DNA of 64,000 bases from NCBI GenBank assembly GCA_937922925.1, contig CALAKU010000024.1, positions 17,296 to 81,295 on the forward strand. Reading direction: 5' to 3'. Both the position numbers and the translations under genes were made by a program. The notes beneath the pieces are model-generated. The model was not told where the DNA came from. It searched no databases and saw nothing but the letters and a program-made list of their open reading frames with translations. Of this stretch, positions 60,351-64,000 are shown piece after piece. Source of the stretch: an uncultured Arenicella sp. (lineage in GTDB: Bacteria; Pseudomonadota; Gammaproteobacteria; Arenicellales; Arenicellaceae). The first letter of the stretch is position 1; the number at the start of each line of letters is the position of its first letter.

Positions 60351-61265
60351 ATGATCTCGCTCAAACAAATCCGTTACGCGCTGGCGGTGGCCAAGCATTT
60401 ACATTTTCGCAAGGCCGCCGAAGACTGTGCTATTTCGCAATCAGCCTTGAGCACCGCTCTTTCCGAAATGGAGAAGTTGCTTGGCTTTGCGGTTTTTGAG
60501 CGCGACAACAAAAAAGTACTCATCACGCCTGTCGGCGCTCAGTTTTTGGACAAAGCACAGAGCTTGCAATTGCAGGTCGATGATTTAATGAATCTTGCTG
60601 ATGCACAACGAGGGACGCTAAGTTTTCCCATGCAAGTTGGCATGATTCCAACGATTTGCCCGTATTTACTGCCCAGAGTATTGCCCGAGCTGGCATTGCA
60701 GTACCCAGAATTTGAGATGAATGTGTATGAAGAGCAGTCGGCGCAGTTAGTTGACAAAGTACGCAGTGGTGAAATCGACACCGCGGTACTGGCTTTGCCG
60801 TACCCAATCGAAGGTTTGCTGAGTTTCGAGTTTTGGCAAGAAGACTTGTTTTGGATATCGCACAAAGAGGATAATCCCAGCACTAATGAAGTCGTGACCA
60901 CCAAAGAGTTGGAGCAATCAAAGTTGATTTTGTTGCGAGATGGACATTGCCTGAAAGATCATGCTTTAAGTGCCTGCCAGCTTTCGAGCGAACAAGCAAA
61001 GAGCCTGAATGCCACCAGCTTAACCACTTTGATTCAGTTGGTCATCGGTCGTTTTGGTTCAACGTTAATTCCGGAACTTGCGTTAACGCAATTGGTCAAA
61101 GCCAACCCCAGTTTAAGCGTTAAGCGCTTGGCCGAGAAAGGCCCGCACCGACGTTTAGCGTTTGTGGTAAGGCCCAACTACACCAATCTTAAAAACATTG
61201 ATGCCTTGATACAGATATTCAAGTCGCAACTCAAACAACAACAAACCAACTTAGCCGCATCATGA
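60351..61265 (+). CDS. oxyR: Hydrogen-peroxide-sensing LysR regulator OxyR
   Basis: LysR family with N-terminal winged helix (LKQIRYALAVAKHLHFRKAAEDCAISQSALSTALSEMEKLLG). The redox sensor pair is conserved: C200 in LRDGHCLKDH and C209 in ALSACQL, corresponding to C199 and C208 of E. coli. Length 304 fits. It sits divergent from ahpC, the usual arrangement. Its stop overlaps the start of the amine oxidase by 4 bp. Confidence 0.95.
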   Translation: MISLKQIRYALAVAKHLHFRKAAEDCAISQSALSTALSEMEKLLGFAVFERDNKKVLITPVGAQFLDKAQSLQLQVDDLMNLADAQRGTLSFPMQVGMIPTICPYLLPRVLPELALQYPEFEMNVYEEQSAQLVDKVRSGEIDTAVLALPYPIEGLLSFEFWQEDLFWISHKEDNPSTNEVVTTKELEQSKLILLRDGHCLKDHALSACQLSSEQAKSLNATSLTTLIQLVIGRFGSTLIPELALTQLVKANPSLSVKRLAEKGPHRRLAFVVRPNYTNLKNIDALIQIFKSQLKQQQTNLAAS

Positions 61266-62347
61266 GTAACCAAACCGTTATTATCGGAGCCGGTATCAGT
61301 GGCCTAGTGGTTGCGCTGCGCCTTGCTCAACAAAGCCAATCTTTTAAAGTGCTTGAATCGCGCTCACGCATTGGCGGGCGGATCAAATCGGTTGCTGGTT
61401 TTGATCTAGGGCCGTCTTGGTTTTGGCCGGGGCAAGCCAACGTTGAAGGCTTAGTGAGAGAGCTGGGCTTGAGTGAGCGAGTCGTAAATCAATATTCCAA
61501 AGGCGAGGGCGTTTACGAGCGAGCCGATGGGTCAGTGGTTCGTGGGGTTGGTGGCTTTTCTATGGGAGGTTCATATCGTTTGCAAGGCGGGCTTGCTTAT
61601 CTAACTAAGGCAATTGAAGAAGAAATAAATCGCTTATACGGCCAAGACTGGTTGCACTTGAATTCGTCGGTGACCCAGATCACAGCCGTTGATGATTCCA
61701 TTGAATTGAGAGTCTCTGCGCCTCAGCAAAGCTACTCAGGGCAGCGCGTCGTTTTAGCCTTGCCCCCACGCGTTGCTCTGGCGTCAATCGATTTTTCTCC
61801 AGCGCTAACTGAGGATCGAACAATAAGCCTCAATCAAATCGAAACTTGGATGGCTGGGCATGCCAAAGCGGTATTTGAATACCCCGAGCCGTTTTGGCGA
61901 CACCACGGTCTGTCTGGTGATGCAATCAGCGAGCGCGGCCCTTTACGCGAGATTCATGATGCCAGCCTCGACGATCAAACGCGCTATGGCTTATTTGGTT
62001 TTTTTGGCCTTGAACCGCCAGTGCGCAAAAACCTAGACGGCGAGGCCAAACAAGCACAGTTGCAATCGGCTTGCTTGGCACAACTGTCGCGCTTATTTGG
62101 CGAGCAAGCTGCGCAGCCCTCACAGGTTTACCTACAAGATTGGTCGCGCCAATGGCAAACCGCAACCGAGTTAGACCAGCGTATTCAAAGTCACCATCCT
62201 TTGAATCAGTGGTCAGATAAAACCGAAGCCAGTTTTGATCACAGACTTATTTGGAGTTCCAGCGAGGCCGCTACTGGGCAAACCAATGGCTACATTGAAG
62301 GTGCTGTAGTCGCGGCCGAGGCGACGGTCTCGCAATTAGTCAGATAA
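61262..62347 (+). CDS. FAD-dependent amine oxidase-like protein
   Basis: A flavoprotein with the dinucleotide motif VIIGAGISGLVVALRLAQQSQSFKVLESRSRIGGRIKSVAGFDLGPSWFWPGQANV, typical of the flavin-containing monoamine oxidase family, plus RYGLFGFFGLEPP and, near the C-terminus, SSEAATGQTNGYIEGAVVAAEAT. The 4-bp ATGA overlap with oxyR implies co-translation. Amine oxidases make hydrogen peroxide, so being tied to its sensor is noteworthy. Substrate unknown; the 361-residue length is at the short end. Confidence 0.88.
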   Translation: MSNQTVIIGAGISGLVVALRLAQQSQSFKVLESRSRIGGRIKSVAGFDLGPSWFWPGQANVEGLVRELGLSERVVNQYSKGEGVYERADGSVVRGVGGFSMGGSYRLQGGLAYLTKAIEEEINRLYGQDWLHLNSSVTQITAVDDSIELRVSAPQQSYSGQRVVLALPPRVALASIDFSPALTEDRTISLNQIETWMAGHAKAVFEYPEPFWRHHGLSGDAISERGPLREIHDASLDDQTRYGLFGFFGLEPPVRKNLDGEAKQAQLQSACLAQLSRLFGEQAAQPSQVYLQDWSRQWQTATELDQRIQSHHPLNQWSDKTEASFDHRLIWSSSEAATGQTNGYIEGAVVAAEATVSQLVR

Positions 62348-62402
62348 TCAGAATCGCGAACCTAAGGCGGCGAGCAGCTTAAAAATAGGCGACAATTCAC
62401 GT

Positions 62403-63038
62403 ATGAATCTACAAGAGTTCCGACAAAGTTATACGCAAGGGCGTTTGCGCCGGCACGACTTGCAAGCAAATCCGATCGCGCAATTTGAGCAGTGGTTAAA
62501 TGAAATGCTGGCTTCGGGCTTAGCCGAGCCTACGGCGATGAGTGTCGCGACGGTGAATGATATTGGTGAACCCAGCCAGCGTTACGTTCTACTCAAACGT
62601 GTCGACGAAGAGGGTTTCGTATTTTTTACTGACATGCGGAGCCAAAAAGGCAAAGAAATTGCGGTCAATGCCAAAGTGAGCTTGCTGTTTCCATGGCACG
62701 CATTCGAACGGCAGGTTCGAGTCAAAGGGCAGGCCTGCGAGTTACCGCGTGCCGACGTAGACGCTTACTTTAATTCTCGCCCGTTAGGCTCTCAACTCGC
62801 CGCCTATACTTCTGAGCAAAGCCAAGTGATTGACTCACGCAGCAACTTAGAAAAACAGTATCAAGCTAACCAACAAGAACTGGGTGACTCAATTCCATTG
62901 CCTGATCGATGGGGCGGCTATCGAGTCACACCGTTTGAAATAGAATTTTGGCAAGGCGGCGAGCACCGCTTACATGACCGCTTCCGATATCGCTTTACAG
63001 ACCAGGATCAATGGATCATCGAGCGACTCCAGCCGTGA
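62403..63038 (+). CDS. pdxH: Pyridoxamine 5'-phosphate oxidase
   Basis: Oxidises pyridoxine or pyridoxamine 5'-phosphate to PLP with FMN and O2. Typical sequences: NLQEFRQSYTQGRLRRHDLQANPIAQFEQWLNEM, QRYVLLKRVDEEGFVFFTDMRSQKGKEI, ALLFPWHAFERQVRVKG-like and GGYRVTPFEIEFWQGGEHRLHDRFRYR at the end. 211 residues is normal. PdxH also makes hydrogen peroxide, so with the amine oxidase it fits the peroxide theme of this end of the window. Confidence 0.96.
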   Translation: MNLQEFRQSYTQGRLRRHDLQANPIAQFEQWLNEMLASGLAEPTAMSVATVNDIGEPSQRYVLLKRVDEEGFVFFTDMRSQKGKEIAVNAKVSLLFPWHAFERQVRVKGQACELPRADVDAYFNSRPLGSQLAAYTSEQSQVIDSRSNLEKQYQANQQELGDSIPLPDRWGGYRVTPFEIEFWQGGEHRLHDRFRYRFTDQDQWIIERLQP

Positions 63039-63125
63039 TTGGCTTCGTGCTGAGGCTACATAATTGTTAGCGACTTGATTCCATGCTTGATCCAGTCACT
63101 TTGGTGCTCTATTCAAGGGGAAGTC

Positions 63126-63236
63126 ATGATGTTGCTTATTGGTTTATTTAGGAAAAAGAGTTACCTGGCCAACTTTTTTGTCGGTTGTTCCAAACAGCCA
63201 GTTTTGTTCTTCGGCCAGAAAGAGTTCAATGAATGA
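63126..63236 (+). CDS. Possible 36-residue small protein
   Basis: ATGATG at 63126 follows AAGGGGA, a strong Shine-Dalgarno at 4-7 bp. The frame encodes MMLLIGLFRKKSYLANFF..., 36 residues with a hydrophobic start. No homology is recognised and chance is possible. Confidence 0.25.
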   Translation: MMLLIGLFRKKSYLANFFVGCSKQPVLFFGQKEFNE

Positions 63237-63575
63237 GTCTGACCAAGGACAAGCACAACTAAACCTCGAAATAGCGGCTTGGTCGCAAACTTTAGAACCA
63301 GTTTAAGGATCGAACAGAGTTACGAATGGTGCTGTCTAGAAAATCACTTATCGCATTGGGCGATGGGTTGTTTATCTGGATAGGCTGTCTAATCAAGAAA
63401 CTCAACATATAGTTAATAACAATTAATGTTTAGCCATTCACCGTTATGCATGGTTTTACGGCATAGGAAATCTCTCTTGTCGTTAAATTTTTCAAAATTA
63501 TTGGAACTCGTAGCCGGAGCGGCTTATGCTGGATGAGTCTCACATAAGCTGTGGTACTTGTTTGGTGAGACTGTC

Positions 63576-63603
63576 CCCTACAGATACTACCCTACAGATA
63601 GTA
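63576..63603. repeat. 14-bp tandem duplication before the peptidase gene
   Basis: CCCTACAGATACTA and CCCTACAGATAGTA lie end to end, with the second ending 14 bp before the start codon, near the expected promoter/ribosome binding region. Confidence 0.7.
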
Positions 63604-63617
63604 AAAATAGGATTACC

Positions 63618-64000
63618 ATGAAAATCAGAAAAACCTTCTTGCGTCATACCCTTTGTGGCTTATCTCTAGCCTTGGTAAGCCAGTCAGCGGTTGCTGTCTT
63701 TCCAAGTGATCAATCAAACACTGTTACTTCAAGAGCGATTACCGCTACAACAAATCAATCGATTGTTACTCCACGTTTCATTGTTAAGTACGTTAAAGGC
63801 GCAAATGCTCGGTCGCTGTCCAGTTTGTCTTCGAATCTATCGGATATGGCGCAAGTAAGCGGGCACCAAATGAAAGTTTTGCGCGAAACCGCCACTGGTG
63901 CGTTCGTTGTACAAGCGCAAGGAGATATGACTCAGCTTGAAATTCAAAATATGGTGCAAGAGATGTCGGGAGATCCGAACATTGAGTACTTTGAAGAAGA
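63618..64000 (+). CDS. N-terminal part of an exported S8 peptidase, cut by window end
   Basis: This gene is absent from the ORF track because it has no stop in the window. ATG 63618 follows TAGGA by 5-6 bp. A signal peptide (IRKTFLRHTLCGLSLALVSQSAVA) is followed by a propeptide of the inhibitor I9 type: PRFIVKYVKGANARSL, then GAFVVQAQGDMTQLEIQNMVQEMSGDPNIEYFEE, matching the end of subtilase prodomains (DPNVEYVE). The catalytic domain lies beyond the window. It is a secreted protease and differs from the cytoplasmic subtilase at 54529. Confidence 0.85.
   Translation, partial: MKIRKTFLRHTLCGLSLALVSQSAVAVFPSDQSNTVTSRAITATTNQSIVTPRFIVKYVKGANARSLSSLSSNLSDMAQVSGHQMKVLRETATGAFVVQAQGDMTQLEIQNMVQEMSGDPNIEYFEE

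Larger units (their letters stand above)
63039..63617. other. 579-bp gap with one doubtful small ORF
   Basis: No firm gene is present between pdxH and the final peptidase. A 36-codon ORF starts at ATG 63126 after AAGGGGA and ends at 63236. The rest is stop-rich in all frames and shows no clear repeat apart from the duplication at 63576. A regulatory region for the peptidase is likely in the last 150 bp. Confidence 0.5.

Overview
The window looks like chromosomal DNA of a free-living, probably marine gammaproteobacterium. The housekeeping genes present (hemH, pdxH, bioB, oxyR-ahpC-ahpF, aruH-aruI) are of gammaproteobacterial type. An lpxO-like lipid A hydroxylase implies a Gram-negative outer membrane with LPS. 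Several large secreted proteins (CSLREA/choice-of-anchor beta-helix proteins, thrombospondin type 3 calcium repeats) fit marine lineages such as Arenicella-like bacteria, but that placement is a low-confidence inference. I see no rRNA, tRNA, CRISPR array, insertion sequence or prophage.

Layout. 1-3.7 kb: the end of an unrecognised gene, an O-acyltransferase with a fused SGNH domain, and two small unknown proteins. 3.7-6 kb: a minus-strand cluster of roadblock protein, BLUF photoreceptor, Ras-like GTPase and a second roadblock protein, which I read as a possible light-controlled GTPase switch. 6.1-9 kb: aruH-aruI, arginine transamination. 9-12.2 kb: peroxiredoxin-like protein and penicillin-acylase-type hydrolase. 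12.2-16.6 kb: a 1290-residue secreted beta-helix protein followed by a small six-cysteine secreted protein. 16.7-21.5 kb: hydrolase/OsmC fusion, P450 plus PhyH-like dioxygenase, TPR-glycosyltransferase. 21.6-29 kb: nitrilase, bioB, a YbjN-like secreted protein, lpxO, a kelch protein, HDAC-like deacetylase, MFS exporter. 29-40.6 kb: mostly single genes (LON-domain protein, methyltransferases, alcohol dehydrogenase, amidohydrolase, serine hydrolase coupled to a YcaQ glycosylase, DUF2147, CSLREA protein). 40.8-45.9 kb: a 1704-residue secreted protein made of 14 copies of a roughly 115-residue two-cysteine module. 46.7-51.5 kb: the conserved aspartoacylase / retropepsin-like / inactive transglutaminase-7TM / ATP-grasp ligase cluster. 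51.5-54.4 kb: hemH, DUF547, alpha/beta hydrolase. 54.5-57.9 kb: a cytoplasmic subtilase overlapping a ComEC-type metallo-beta-lactamase gene. 58-63 kb: ahpF, ahpC, divergent oxyR, a coupled amine oxidase and pdxH. The window ends inside an exported S8 peptidase gene that the ORF track missed.

Most promising for new biology: (1) the BLUF-roadblock-GTPase cluster; (2) the overlapping subtilase-MBL pair; (3) the 14-module secreted protein; (4) a 13-bp sequence, ATGGACTATAGTC, placed similarly upstream of two unrelated small genes; and (5) a recurrent pattern of short tandem duplications (11-26 bp) sitting at gene ends and starts across the whole window, several of which copy the stop codon itself. 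All functional statements come from reading the sequence and family knowledge; no searches were run.
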